From assembly GCF_018070045.1 (NCBI RefSeq), contig NZ_JAGPYK010000028.1:1-64000 (forward strand): a stretch of 64,000 nucleotides of DNA, read 5' to 3'. The stretch is from Micromonospora sp. U21 (GTDB lineage: Bacteria; Actinomycetota; Actinomycetes; Mycobacteriales; Micromonosporaceae). This document shows positions 43,814-52,006 of the stretch, in pieces (the first letter of the stretch is position 1; the number at the start of each line of letters is the position of its first letter). The translations under genes and the position numbers were made by a program. Below the pieces are notes generated by a model. That model had not been told where the DNA came from, ran no database searches, and saw only the letters and a list, made by a program, of their open reading frames with translations.

Positions 43814-44851
43814 TCAGCCGGCCAACGCCGTGAGGGCGCCGTCCACGTCGGCCTCGGTCGAGTAGACGTGGAACGAGGCCCGGACCCGGCCCGCGCGTAC
43901 CGCCGCCCGGATGCCGGCCGCCGACAGTCTCCGCTCCGCGTCGGGCACGTCGACGGTAACGATGGCGCTCTCCCCCGGCGGCCGGCCCAGCCCGGTCAGG
44001 AACCGGTTGGCCAGCGCCACGTCGTGCGCCTGGATCGCCGGCACGCCGATCTCGGCGACCAGCTCCAGTGCGGGCGCCGCACCGACCCAGCTGAACCAGG
44101 CCGGTGAGATGTCGAACCGGCGGGCGTCGTCGGCCAGCCGCAGCGGCGGGCCGTAGTAGGAAGCGTGCGGGTCGCGGCCCGCGTACCAGCCGGCGGCGTC
44201 CGGGCGCAGCCGGTCGCGCAACACCGGAGCCAGATACGCGTACGCGCAGCCGCGCGGCCCCATCACCCACTTGTAGCCACTCACCACCACCACGTCGGCC
44301 AGGCTCCCGTCGAACGGCAGCCAGCCGCACGCCTGGCTCGCGTCCACCACGACCAACGCGCCGTGTGCGCGGGCCGAGGCCACGATCTCGTCGTACGCCG
44401 CGACGGTGCCATCGGCCGACTGCACGAGGCTGAACGCGACCAGGTCGGTGTCGGCGTCGATCGCGTCGGCCAGTCTGTCCGCCGGCACGGTGCGCACCGT
44501 GACGCCCCGCTCCTCCTGGGCCAGCCAGGGGAAGAGGTTCGAGGTGAACTCGATCTCGGGAACCACCACGGTCGACCCGGCCGGCAGCGCCGCCGCGACC
44601 GGCGCCAGCATCTGCGAGGCGGTCGCGCCGACCGCCACGTCCTCGCCCGGCACCCCGATCAGGCCGGCGAACGCGGTTCGGGCGCGCTGCACCGAGTCAC
44701 CCCAGCCCTCCCACGACGTGCGGCCGACCCGCCAGGCGGCGAGGGCGTCCTGCATCGCCGTCCAGGCCGGCTCGGGCGGCAGCCCGTAGGAGGCGGTGTT
44801 CAACCAGCCGGGCTCCGGCTGCCAGAGCTTCTGCGCCTGCTCGATCTCCAT
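43814..44851 (-). CDS. Class V aminotransferase-fold PLP enzyme
   Basis: A 345-aa PLP enzyme related to cysteine desulfurase/kynureninase-like proteins. LNTASYGLPPEPAW at the N-terminus, ASQMLAPVAAALPAGS, VVVDASQACGWLPFD with the PLP-ring Asp, and SGYKWVMGPRG with the Schiff-base Lys. No cysteine in a desulfurase catalytic loop was recognised. TAGCGT lies 7 bases before ATG 44851, implying a leaderless mRNA. Reaction unknown; the small size and HxxT-less active site do not fit SufS. Confidence 0.85.
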   Translation of the reverse strand: MEIEQAQKLWQPEPGWLNTASYGLPPEPAWTAMQDALAAWRVGRTSWEGWGDSVQRARTAFAGLIGVPGEDVAVGATASQMLAPVAAALPAGSTVVVPEIEFTSNLFPWLAQEERGVTVRTVPADRLADAIDADTDLVAFSLVQSADGTVAAYDEIVASARAHGALVVVDASQACGWLPFDGSLADVVVVSGYKWVMGPRGCAYAYLAPVLRDRLRPDAAGWYAGRDPHASYYGPPLRLADDARRFDISPAWFSWVGAAPALELVAEIGVPAIQAHDVALANRFLTGLGRPPGESAIVTVDVPDAERRLSAAGIRAAVRAGRVRASFHVYSTEADVDGALTALAG

Positions 44852-44962
44852 GATTCCGACGCTAGGCCGGACGGTCGGGGATGGGCACGACCAATCGGCG
44901 ACCGGCGGCCTGCGGCGCATGGCCGAGTCACCTGGCGGCCGCGCGCGGGCGGGCTGGTCCCT

Positions 44963-45016
44963 GACGAGCGTGATGACTCAGAGGTATAAAGATGACTCTC
45001 AGGTATACCGCTCACG
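44963..45016. repeat. Direct-repeat element ATGACTC(A/T)(C/G)AGGTATA, related to the 48-bp palindrome
   Basis: Two adjacent 19-base copies, 44970-44988 (GATGACTCAGAGGTATAAA) and 44989-45007 (GATGACTCTCAGGTATACC), bracketed by GAGCG and CGCTC. The right copy with its CGCTC flank nearly equals one arm of the perfect palindrome at 55805-55852. Located between the aminotransferase promoter and the end of the FUSC gene. Confidence 0.75.
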
Positions 45017-45085
45017 AGCATCCTGCCGGGCCGAGCCCCACACGATCGAGGCTTTCCGACGCCACCGGCCCGCCCGAGCGACTCG

Positions 45086-47266
45086 TCACGACTTCCCGCC
45101 TCGACTAGACGCGTCACCACCACCGGGCGGGCGGATCCGGGCGAGGCTGTCGGCGAGGCCGGCGAGCCACCGGTCGACCTCCACCAGATGCCGGATCGAG
45201 GACCGGGAGCCGACCTCGCCCAGCAACGGGCGGACGCGGTCGAGTTCGTCGACGCAGTTGGTAGGCACGGGCACCGGGCCTGACGGCCGGCCGTGCGCGA
45301 CCTCGTCGGCGAGGTCGTCGTACCCCGATCGCAGTTGACCTGCGGAGTCGCGCAGCAACGCCGCCGCCGCGGGCCAGCCGGCGAGGCAGCCGGGTGGGTT
45401 GCGGCGCAGCAGCGACTCGGCGGCGGGCACCGCGCGGTGCCCGGTGGCCAGGACGGCGTCCCAGTCCACGCGCCGGTTCGGCGGATCGGGCCGCTCGGAG
45501 TGGTACTGGCAGTAGGACGAGTCGACGAGGGTCGTGCTCCTGCGGACCCGGTCGAGCGCACGATCGGGCGGGGGGCCGCCGAGCACCGCCTGGACGGTCT
45601 GCTCCACCACCTCCGCGCAGGCCGCGAGGTAGCGGGCGGCGTTGCGCCGCAGGTCGCGGCTCGCGCCGTGCGGCCACATCGCCACTCCGGCGAGCACGCC
45701 GATCACGGCGCCGAGCACGACGTCGACCAGGCGTGCCTCGGCGAGTCGCCATCCTTCGGGGGCGAGCTGAGCGAAGACGAACGTCAGCAGCACCGTGAAC
45801 AACGCCTGCTGCCAGACCGGCCCCAGCAGGCGACCGACGCCGAAGGCCAGCATCAGCGTGAACGGCAACGCGATGGCGTAGACGATCGGCTCCTGTACGA
45901 CGAGCATCAGCCCACCACTGACGACGGCGCCGGCGATCGTGCCCAGCACGGCGGGTCGCAGCTCCGTGCGGGTGTTCGCCGCCGAGGTGCGCAGGACGGT
46001 GAGGGTCGCCAGGAGCACCCAGAAGCCGTGGGTGAGCTGCAACAGCCCGGCGGCCACCCGGGCGACGGCCAGCGCCACGGCCAGCCGCAGCGAGCTGTGC
46101 AGGTGGGCCGAGCGGGGCGCCAGGTGGGCGCGGAACTGCCGCCAGTACAGCGTCCATGGGCCGTGCCGCGCGTACTCGAACAGCCCCGAGTAGGCATCCT
46201 CGCCGTCGAGCCGCGACCCGTTGGCCACCCGGGTACCGACGGCGAGGACACGCACCTGGGCGGCGAGGGCCAGCGCGGTCGCGTCCCGGCACAACCGGGG
46301 TACGTCCGGCGCGGCGCGGCCGTCGCCCTCTCCAACGGGGTACGCCACTTCGGCCCGTCCGATCGCGGCGTCCAGGTCGCCGAGGTCGACCGGCGGCGCA
46401 TCCGCCGACAGGCTCCGGCCGGCGGCACGGGTCGCTACGGCGCACGAGCGCAGCAGCCGCGCCGCGGCCAGGTCCGGAATCGGCTCCGGCGGAGCGTCCG
46501 CCGCCAACCGCTCCGCCTCGGCGAGCATTTCCCGTAACGCGGCCGCGCAGATTCGCAGCGCCCGGTCCGGAGCGCCCGCCGCGGTGGGTGCCCACGCCGG
46601 AGGATTGCGGCCCAACGCGAGCCCGGCCACCGCGTCGTACGCCCGCTCGCGCCAAGTGTCCCGACCACCGGTCGGGTGGGTCAGCGCGTCCGCCGTGGCG
46701 TCGAGGAACGCCGCGACGCCGTCCGCCGCCTTTGCGAGTCGTTGCCGGCAGGTGACCGGCACCGGATCCGGCCAGAGGAACACCTCGGCAACCGCGAGCA
46801 GCACGACGGCGAGCGTGACCCCCGCCAGCCGCTCCGGCAGGGTGTCCGGCTGGTACGGCGGAAAGGACGCCAGGATGTAGAAGAGCTGGAACGTGCTGGC
46901 CAGCCCCACCAGGCGCGGATTGCCGACCCCGGCGAACGCCACGACGAACCCGATGACCAACATGCCGCCGGCGGCCGCCCAGGTGCTCCAGGCCAGCAGC
47001 GAGCCCGCGGCGATCAGGGCCCAGACCGCCGGCAGCGACGTGACGAGGATCCGTGCCCGCTGGGGAGCAGGGCCGGGCAGCTGCGCGAACGACCCGGCGG
47101 CGACCACGCCGAACAGACCGTACGTGGCGAGCTTCGGACTGTCCGCGCCGTAGCGGCAGGCGTAGAAGACAGTGGAGGCGACGAGGGTCAGCCGTGCCGC
47201 GCGCCGCAGGACGACATCCCCCGGGTCACGGCCGCGAAGCCGGCCCAGGAGGCTGGTTCCGAGCAC
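45086..47266 (-). CDS. FUSC-family (aromatic acid exporter-like) integral membrane protein
   Basis: About 726 aa. Two blocks of hydrophobic helices (about 25-160 and 370-500) separated by a soluble helical region, the FUSC arrangement. The second block has HGFWVLLATLTVLRTSAANTRTELRPAVLGTIAGAVVSG, the FUSC_2 signature. C-terminal 200 residues are soluble. Such proteins are presumed efflux carriers (fusaric acid, p-hydroxybenzoate in relatives). GTG 47266 has GGAG 5 bases upstream; an ATG 45 bases earlier is possible. Stands alone. Confidence 0.85.
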   Translation of the reverse strand: MLGTSLLGRLRGRDPGDVVLRRAARLTLVASTVFYACRYGADSPKLATYGLFGVVAAGSFAQLPGPAPQRARILVTSLPAVWALIAAGSLLAWSTWAAAGGMLVIGFVVAFAGVGNPRLVGLASTFQLFYILASFPPYQPDTLPERLAGVTLAVVLLAVAEVFLWPDPVPVTCRQRLAKAADGVAAFLDATADALTHPTGGRDTWRERAYDAVAGLALGRNPPAWAPTAAGAPDRALRICAAALREMLAEAERLAADAPPEPIPDLAAARLLRSCAVATRAAGRSLSADAPPVDLGDLDAAIGRAEVAYPVGEGDGRAAPDVPRLCRDATALALAAQVRVLAVGTRVANGSRLDGEDAYSGLFEYARHGPWTLYWRQFRAHLAPRSAHLHSSLRLAVALAVARVAAGLLQLTHGFWVLLATLTVLRTSAANTRTELRPAVLGTIAGAVVSGGLMLVVQEPIVYAIALPFTLMLAFGVGRLLGPVWQQALFTVLLTFVFAQLAPEGWRLAEARLVDVVLGAVIGVLAGVAMWPHGASRDLRRNAARYLAACAEVVEQTVQAVLGGPPPDRALDRVRRSTTLVDSSYCQYHSERPDPPNRRVDWDAVLATGHRAVPAAESLLRRNPPGCLAGWPAAAALLRDSAGQLRSGYDDLADEVAHGRPSGPVPVPTNCVDELDRVRPLLGEVGSRSSIRHLVEVDRWLAGLADSLARIRPPGGGDASSRGGKS

Positions 47267-47546
47267 GCCTGCTCCCCCGGGTCCGTCGCAGCACCCTCCC
47301 CGGTACACCATTCTTCACCGAGGGGTCCGGTGGCGGCGGCTTTCGCGACGAACAGCCCGCAGTCAACGCTCAGCTGGCCCGCCACTTCTGGTTGGCGTTC
47401 CACGGGCCTGCCACACGGGGCCCATTCCGCGTTGTCCGAGCGGACGCACCAGCCGGTAGCGTTCGGCAACCAACTGTCGAGGGCGTCGGGCATGACAGGA
47501 AGGCACCCGGCGATCATTACGTGCCCAATTTTGCTATGAATATCGA

Positions 47547-48185
47547 ATGGATTCGCATTCTGCGGAGACCTGGGACGCGTGGGTCCCGGTCCGCCCGGAG
47601 CCCCTGCCAGGCGGCCAGACCAGGCCGGTCCTGGGGCTGAGCGTCCTGTGCCTGCTGGCAATGCTGACCGCCTGTACGCCCCCACGCGATTCACGCCAAC
47701 CGCCCGGGCCGCCGGTCGAAGGCGCCGCCCCGTCGACGCGTGACAACAGTGCCGGGCCACCGTGCACGCCGTCGGTCGAGGCGATGCCGGAACTACCGAC
47801 GGGTTATCGATTAGTGGGAGAAGACGTAGCCGTGCCGGACAGGGCGATGCTGTCGGTCGGGGAATCCGGAGAAGCCGATCCAGCGGCTCGGCTATTCGCC
47901 AAATGGGGGCTCGTCATCCGCGCCGGCGCGGTCGTCGACCTTCAGGTGGCACCGGGATGGGAAGACGACGCGCGGATCGGGTGGGGTGCGCCCACCACGC
48001 CGGCGACGACCGCCCAGGTGCACGCCTGCGCGCCGAACGATCGACAAGCCCAATGGATGGCCTTCGTCGGGGGCACCTGGGTCGCGAAAGCGACCTGCCT
48101 ACCGCTCATCGTCCGGTCGAGTGGGGGGCAGGACCACGTCAACCTCGGTATCGGTCGCCCCTGCGACGAGACTAAAACGCCGTAG
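47547..48185 (+). CDS. Putative lipoprotein, hypothetical
   Basis: A 212-aa protein with an unusually long N-terminal region before the membrane segment: about 28 residues, then LGLSVLCLLAMLTAC, whose LTAC is a lipobox (Cys43). The mature part has no domain I recognise; it contains two Cys near the end and a VDLQVAPGWEDDARIGWG stretch typical of a beta-rich extracytoplasmic protein. The TATGAA 8 bases before the ATG suggests a leaderless transcript. Surroundings are lower in GC than average. Divergent from FUSC. Confidence 0.65.
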   Translation: MDSHSAETWDAWVPVRPEPLPGGQTRPVLGLSVLCLLAMLTACTPPRDSRQPPGPPVEGAAPSTRDNSAGPPCTPSVEAMPELPTGYRLVGEDVAVPDRAMLSVGESGEADPAARLFAKWGLVIRAGAVVDLQVAPGWEDDARIGWGAPTTPATTAQVHACAPNDRQAQWMAFVGGTWVAKATCLPLIVRSSGGQDHVNLGIGRPCDETKTP

Positions 48186-48276
48186 TCCCAGGCAGTCTGG
48201 CGCCATCGGCGAATGCCAGAGCGGGAACGACCACGACGCTCCGAAGCCGTGGTGCGCACTCTGGCAGGATGTTGCG

Positions 48277-49446
48277 GTGCCCGTCACCCCTCACCTCGTG
48301 ACGTCCTTCCGGATACCGTCGAACGCCCCTCGCGTACCCGATATGGCCAGCACCGCCGACACTCCCGACGTCCAGCGGTGGCCGCAGCGCCGGCTCATCG
48401 TGATCCGCCGGGACGATGAACTGTCGGCATACGACCTCGAACGGCTCCTCGGCGGTGACGACACCCCCATCGCGCGGTTCCCGGCGCCATGGCCGCGTCG
48501 GGCAGGCGGGGTGGATGCCGTGAGCCCCACCCTCGATCTGGCGGTCTTCAGCGGTCAGCACGCGCTGCACGCGGTCGATCAGACCGGCGCGCTGCGCTGG
48601 AGGCTGCGGCACGCGTGCTGGGTCCCGCACTGCTTGTCACTCCACAATTCCTACGAGGAGTACGCGGGCACCGGCGAGCACCGCTATCCCGATCGGGGCT
48701 CGTGCTCGATCAGCGCGGACGGCTCGACGGTCTGGGCCCACGTACGCACGCCTCTACCGGATGACGACGAGCCGGAGTACGACGAGGAGTGGCTCGTGAT
48801 CGACGCCATCGATGGTCGCATCCTGGGACGCGCCTCGACCGGCACCGCAGCCGCCGGCTCCCACCACGTTCCCCACCCCGACCCCGGCCAGATGGGCATC
48901 AGCATCGGCGAGGGCCAGGACGGTGTCCCGCTGCGGTGGGGCCGGTGGGACGGCGTCCGACTCACCGTCACCTCGATCGGGGATGACGACCGCTCCCTCA
49001 TCGACGTCAGCCCATCCGGACAACTGTTGCTCACGGTCGCCCACCATCAGGGAGACCTGGCGATCCACCGGCTTCCCGACGGGGCGGTACTGCACGAGGT
49101 TGCCGCCGACCAGCTTCAGCCCCACTCGCAACAACCGTCGGACACCGCGGAGGAGCCCTACTGGGACTACCAGTGCGGCTTCGTCGACGAGCGCACGGTG
49201 ATCGCGAGAGCCGACGAGAACGACGAGGAGTACGGTCGCCCGCAGCATTGGCTCATCGACGTGGCGCGGGGTGACGTGCTCGGTCGGGTCGAATACCCGA
49301 TGCCCATTTCGGAGAGCCCGATGGCGCTCGGCGACGGCACCTGGCTCACCTGCGGCGAGGACCCGTTCCAGCTCCTGCTGTGGAGTCTCCCCCCGGTGGA
49401 TCGCGTCTCGTCTACCGCGACCAACCACTCAGCCGTGCTGGAGTGA
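48277..49446 (+). CDS. Hypothetical protein, beta-propeller-like, acidic
   Basis: About 389 aa from GTG 48277; ATG 48343 would remove 22 residues. Repeated short strands ending in VDQTGALRWRLR, DAIDGRILGRAS, LPDGAVLHEVAA and DVARGDVLGRVEY are PQQ/WD-like blade features (strand-Asp-x-x-Gly-strand). No signal peptide, so cytoplasmic. Strongly acidic with DDDEPEYDEEW. Function unknown. It follows the lipoprotein by 91 bases. Confidence 0.65.
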   Translation: MPVTPHLVTSFRIPSNAPRVPDMASTADTPDVQRWPQRRLIVIRRDDELSAYDLERLLGGDDTPIARFPAPWPRRAGGVDAVSPTLDLAVFSGQHALHAVDQTGALRWRLRHACWVPHCLSLHNSYEEYAGTGEHRYPDRGSCSISADGSTVWAHVRTPLPDDDEPEYDEEWLVIDAIDGRILGRASTGTAAAGSHHVPHPDPGQMGISIGEGQDGVPLRWGRWDGVRLTVTSIGDDDRSLIDVSPSGQLLLTVAHHQGDLAIHRLPDGAVLHEVAADQLQPHSQQPSDTAEEPYWDYQCGFVDERTVIARADENDEEYGRPQHWLIDVARGDVLGRVEYPMPISESPMALGDGTWLTCGEDPFQLLLWSLPPVDRVSSTATNHSAVLE

Positions 49447-49573
49447 CCGCTTCGGCGTGAACCTTTGGGGGGCGGCCGTCCTCCGATTTGATACGAGGTC
49501 AGATGACCTGCTGACGCCTTTCGGCTCGGCTGGGTTGGCACGGCTGGTGCACTTCGCTGATGTGCTTCTGGCG

Positions 49574-49747
49574 TCAGACGAGGCGTTGGATTCGGACCTT
49601 GGCCCGCTCGTTTCGCAGGTGGCCGTGCTTGTGTTGGCGGACCTGCTCGTCCCAGACCTCCTGGTCGTAGTCCGGGTCCGGCGGGATCCACTTGTGAGAG
49701 CCGTCGCTGTAGTGGAACTTCTCGTCGCCCGGCCGCAGGATGCTCAT
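49574..49747 (-). CDS. 57-aa hypothetical protein, partner of the CxxC small protein
   Basis: Starts at ATG 49747, overlapping the stop of the upstream small gene (ATGA). Sequence is composed of charged and aromatic residues (DEKFHYSDGSHKWIPPDPDYDQEVWDEQV, then a basic tail), with no membrane segment. Translational coupling and non-random composition support a real gene. Function unknown. Confidence 0.65.
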   Translation of the reverse strand: MSILRPGDEKFHYSDGSHKWIPPDPDYDQEVWDEQVRQHKHGHLRNERAKVRIQRLV

Positions 49748-50025
49748 CGAGTCCAGCCGAGGAATCGGTAATGCAGGTGGCCAGCGGGAACGTGGGCCAG
49801 GTCCTGGGCGGCGTCGACGAGATGGGCGGCCAGGTAGAGAGCTAGTGACACCGGGGCGCGGTCGTACTCGGCTCGCAGCTCTCGGCGCCGGGTCTGGCAT
49901 GGCCACTCCCCCACACAGCCGCCGCACGTCCAGGCCGGCTTGATCGGGCGGTGAGTGGTCACTGCGGGCCGTCCTGGCTGGGCCAGTGGCCGCGGTTGAT
50001 CGGGATGCGGTGACGGCTCCGGCAT
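49744..50025 (-). CDS. 93-aa hypothetical protein with WxCxxC...WPC motif
   Basis: Start ATG 50025 with GGAGG 9 bases upstream. Residues about 33-44 read AWTCGGCVGEWP followed by C: three cysteines in C-x2-C-x5-C arrangement, suitable for a metal site. Then RRRELRAEYDRAPVSLALYLAAHLVDAAQDL, probably helical, and a C-terminal HYRFLGWTR. Belongs to a family I have seen beside short GntR regulators in actinomycetes, with no known function. Divergent from such a regulator here. The frame is open upstream, but without a binding site. Confidence 0.7.
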   Translation of the reverse strand: MPEPSPHPDQPRPLAQPGRPAVTTHRPIKPAWTCGGCVGEWPCQTRRRELRAEYDRAPVSLALYLAAHLVDAAQDLAHVPAGHLHYRFLGWTR

Positions 50026-50297
50026 GGCAGATCGCCTCCGCAGCGGCAGATATGCCGCCAGTGCCGCCAAGACCAGATGGGCCAAATCGAAGGAAGCACC
50101 GCCACCTCTTTGTGCCGCAGCAATCTGGAGGCGTGGATGTCCGAACGCGGGGGACGCGCCGAACATCCACGCCGGCGAGGACGGCCCACAGCGCCAACCG
50201 AGGGAATCGACCTCCTCGGCAACCTCCCACAGGTACCGTTGGGTAGTCAAGGGCTGACGTAGGTGGTCTACTCGTGTTGCCAACCGAGGAGAACCAC
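50026..50297. other. Divergent intergenic region of the GntR / small-protein module
   Basis: No convincing gene. It holds the binding sites of both flanking genes and, near 50259-50271, the small inverted repeat GTAG-GTGGT-CTAC close to TCTACT. On the minus strand TTGACT (about 50248) could be a -35 element. Likely the shared regulatory region. Confidence 0.45.
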
Positions 50298-50513
50298 GTG
50301 CCACCGCGTTACCGCTACGAGCAGATTGCCGACGACCTCGCCGAACGCATCGCGTCAGGCGAGTTCCAGCCCGGCTCCAAGCTGCCCAGTCGGCGAGAGT
50401 TGATCGAGCACTACGGGGTCACCGAGCCGGTAATCGACCGTGCCATGCAGGTGCTACGGATCAAGGGGATGACCGAGACCCTGCCCGGGGTGGGAGTCTT
50501 CGTCGCCGAGTAG
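50298..50513 (+). CDS. Minimal GntR-type winged-helix regulator (DNA-binding domain only)
   Basis: A 71-aa protein from GTG 50298, preceded by GAGGAG. The whole length is one winged helix: YEQIADDLAERIASGEFQPGSKLPSRRELIEHYGVTEPVIDRAMQVLRIKGM and the wing ETLPGVGVFV. There is no effector-binding domain, unlike HutC- or FadR-type proteins, so activity must depend on dimerisation through the short core or on a partner, perhaps the divergent small proteins. Confidence 0.88.
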   Translation: MPPRYRYEQIADDLAERIASGEFQPGSKLPSRRELIEHYGVTEPVIDRAMQVLRIKGMTETLPGVGVFVAE

Positions 50514-50548
50514 CGACCACCCCATCTGCCGAGAAGAAGAGGGACTCC

Positions 50549-51316
50549 ATGGCGACCCGCCTACCCAAGGTTTGCCTCTTCTGCCAGTCCACCAGCAACA
50601 TCACGGCGGAACACGTGCTGCCCGAGAGTTGGCGCAAGGTATTCGGGGCATCCCTCTTCGACAGAACAGACTCCGGCTGGCTCATCAATAGCGACGGCAA
50701 GAGAACCGAAGTTGAGAAAACAGTCAAGGCGAAACCGTTCGGCAGAAAAGTTCGCGAGGTCTGCGGAAGTTGCAATAACGGATGGATGAGCCGACTCGAA
50801 GAAGCGGCCGGCCCCACTATTCACGACATGGCCAGGGGCACCGAACGGGTCATTGCAAGACAAGAACTAGCACACGTCGGGCGCTGGGCTAGCAAAACAG
50901 CCATCATCATCGAAGCGTTGAGCAAGATGCGAAAAGGGTCCAGCCAGGATCAGCGCGATGCTTTGCGAGCCTCAATCACCCCGCCTAGGCTTGACGTCTG
51001 GGCATTCCCCTACACCAACGGCGATACCATCAGTTACCACCCAACCTGCGAAGGACCAATTCTGGAAGACGGGACTCTCCGCACGTATTGGATCACCAGC
51101 ATCGAACTCTTTCAAGTCCACATACTTGTGTTGCATTTTACAGAAGGGCTAGAAGTGACGTTTCGCAACGTCGACCTAATAAGCCCCCTGGGAGAGCCAA
51201 TCCAGAATGCTAGATACGGCTTAGCGTGGCCCCCAGTGTCCTCATCCATGGGCACACCTCCAATGGTGAGGCATCGGTACGTCCAGCAGTACCTTGAGGC
51301 AAGCGTCATGAGATAG
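50549..51316 (+). CDS. HNH-type zinc-binding nuclease-like protein, low GC
   Basis: A 255-aa protein. CLFCQSTSNITAEHVLPESW (Cys9, Cys12, Glu21-His22) and VCGSCNNGWMSRLE (Cys72, Cys75, Asn77) form the HNH/His-Me-finger arrangement CxxC...EH...CxxCN seen in a family annotated as HNH endonuclease. The remaining 165 residues show no recognised domain. Base composition is clearly foreign: bases 50701-50760 contain 30 G/C of 60, against roughly three quarters in neighbouring genes, and codons with A/T third positions are common. Probably acquired; stands 35 bases after the GntR gene. Confidence 0.75.
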   Translation: MATRLPKVCLFCQSTSNITAEHVLPESWRKVFGASLFDRTDSGWLINSDGKRTEVEKTVKAKPFGRKVREVCGSCNNGWMSRLEEAAGPTIHDMARGTERVIARQELAHVGRWASKTAIIIEALSKMRKGSSQDQRDALRASITPPRLDVWAFPYTNGDTISYHPTCEGPILEDGTLRTYWITSIELFQVHILVLHFTEGLEVTFRNVDLISPLGEPIQNARYGLAWPPVSSSMGTPPMVRHRYVQQYLEASVMR

Positions 51317-51471
51317 AGGAGCTGCGGCGCGCACCGCTCCACCTACCGCTAATGGCTGAAAGCAACAGACATGTATCCCCGACCGTGTCATTGGCTGGCC
51401 GCACGGCACCCTCGGCCGCTGACCCCGGCACCCTGCGAGCGCCCAGACTGCACTAGTCGCAGCGGCTGGCC

Positions 51472-51807
51472 TCAGCTCTCGTCGGCTCCCGTAACTGGAA
51501 GGTCGAGATAGGCCAGCAGCCGCAGTGCTCCGGCAAGGTGTTGTAGGTCGTGCCAGAGCACCGGCACGTCGTCCGCCGCACGGCGCAGCAGCGCTCGCAG
51601 CTCCGCGATGTCGTCGCTGCTCTGCCCGACGTCGATCCCCGGTGCCGGGTCGGCACTCACCTCGAACGAGGTCCGCAGGTCGACGTTCCAGTAGGCATCG
51701 ACGCCGACGTCCGACAGACCAATCTCCGGCCCGAACCGCTCTTCCACTGCGTCCAGCAGCATCTCGCACGCCTGGCGCAAGTCTTGGACCCTCAGCATGT
51801 CCGTCAC
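51472..51807 (-). CDS. Hypothetical protein, small acidic
   Basis: About 111 aa from GTG 51807 (GGGAGG 9 bases upstream); ATG 51798 is close. Composition is helical and acidic (LRQACEMLLDAVEERFG, DDIAELRALLRRAADDVPVLWHDLQHLAGALRLLAYLDL). No Cys, no membrane segment, no domain recognised. GC is back to normal here, so it is outside the low-GC patch. Confidence 0.6.
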   Translation of the reverse strand: MTDMLRVQDLRQACEMLLDAVEERFGPEIGLSDVGVDAYWNVDLRTSFEVSADPAPGIDVGQSSDDIAELRALLRRAADDVPVLWHDLQHLAGALRLLAYLDLPVTGADES

Positions 51808-51869
51808 AGTCACCACCCTCCCGGTAGCGCCCGCACACAGTAACCGCGACTGCTGCACGACAGCAGAAT

Positions 51870-51900
51870 GGCCACCTCCCGTTTCCGGGAAGTGGCCTTT
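51870..51900. terminator. Hairpin terminator downstream of dctA
   Basis: 12-bp stem 51870-51881 with 51886-51897 (one G-T pair), TTTC loop, and a short T run on the plus strand. It lies in the gap between the hypothetical gene start and the end of dctA. Confidence 0.65.
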
Positions 51901-52006
51901 CACCTGCCTGGGCGCCACCCAGGACCAACCCGGTGTCCTTTTCTATGCACCGGGGTCGCGCCTGCGCTCGGCCAACGCGACCCCCGAGAGTTTGCTATTC
52001 GCGAGG

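Noticed and set aside
47188..47760. 190-codon minus frame across the FUSC/lipoprotein gap
   Set aside because: It overlaps both divergent starts and has no recognisable features; the lipobox on the plus strand is more convincing.
50026..50304. Upstream extension of the 93-aa gene to a 186-residue protein
   Set aside because: The extension lacks a ribosome binding site and looks like read-through of the divergent promoter region; could not be excluded entirely.
51317..51471. Possible remnant of an integrase or attachment site after the low-GC gene
   Set aside because: No direct repeat, tRNA end or recombinase residues could be found by eye in this 155-base gap.
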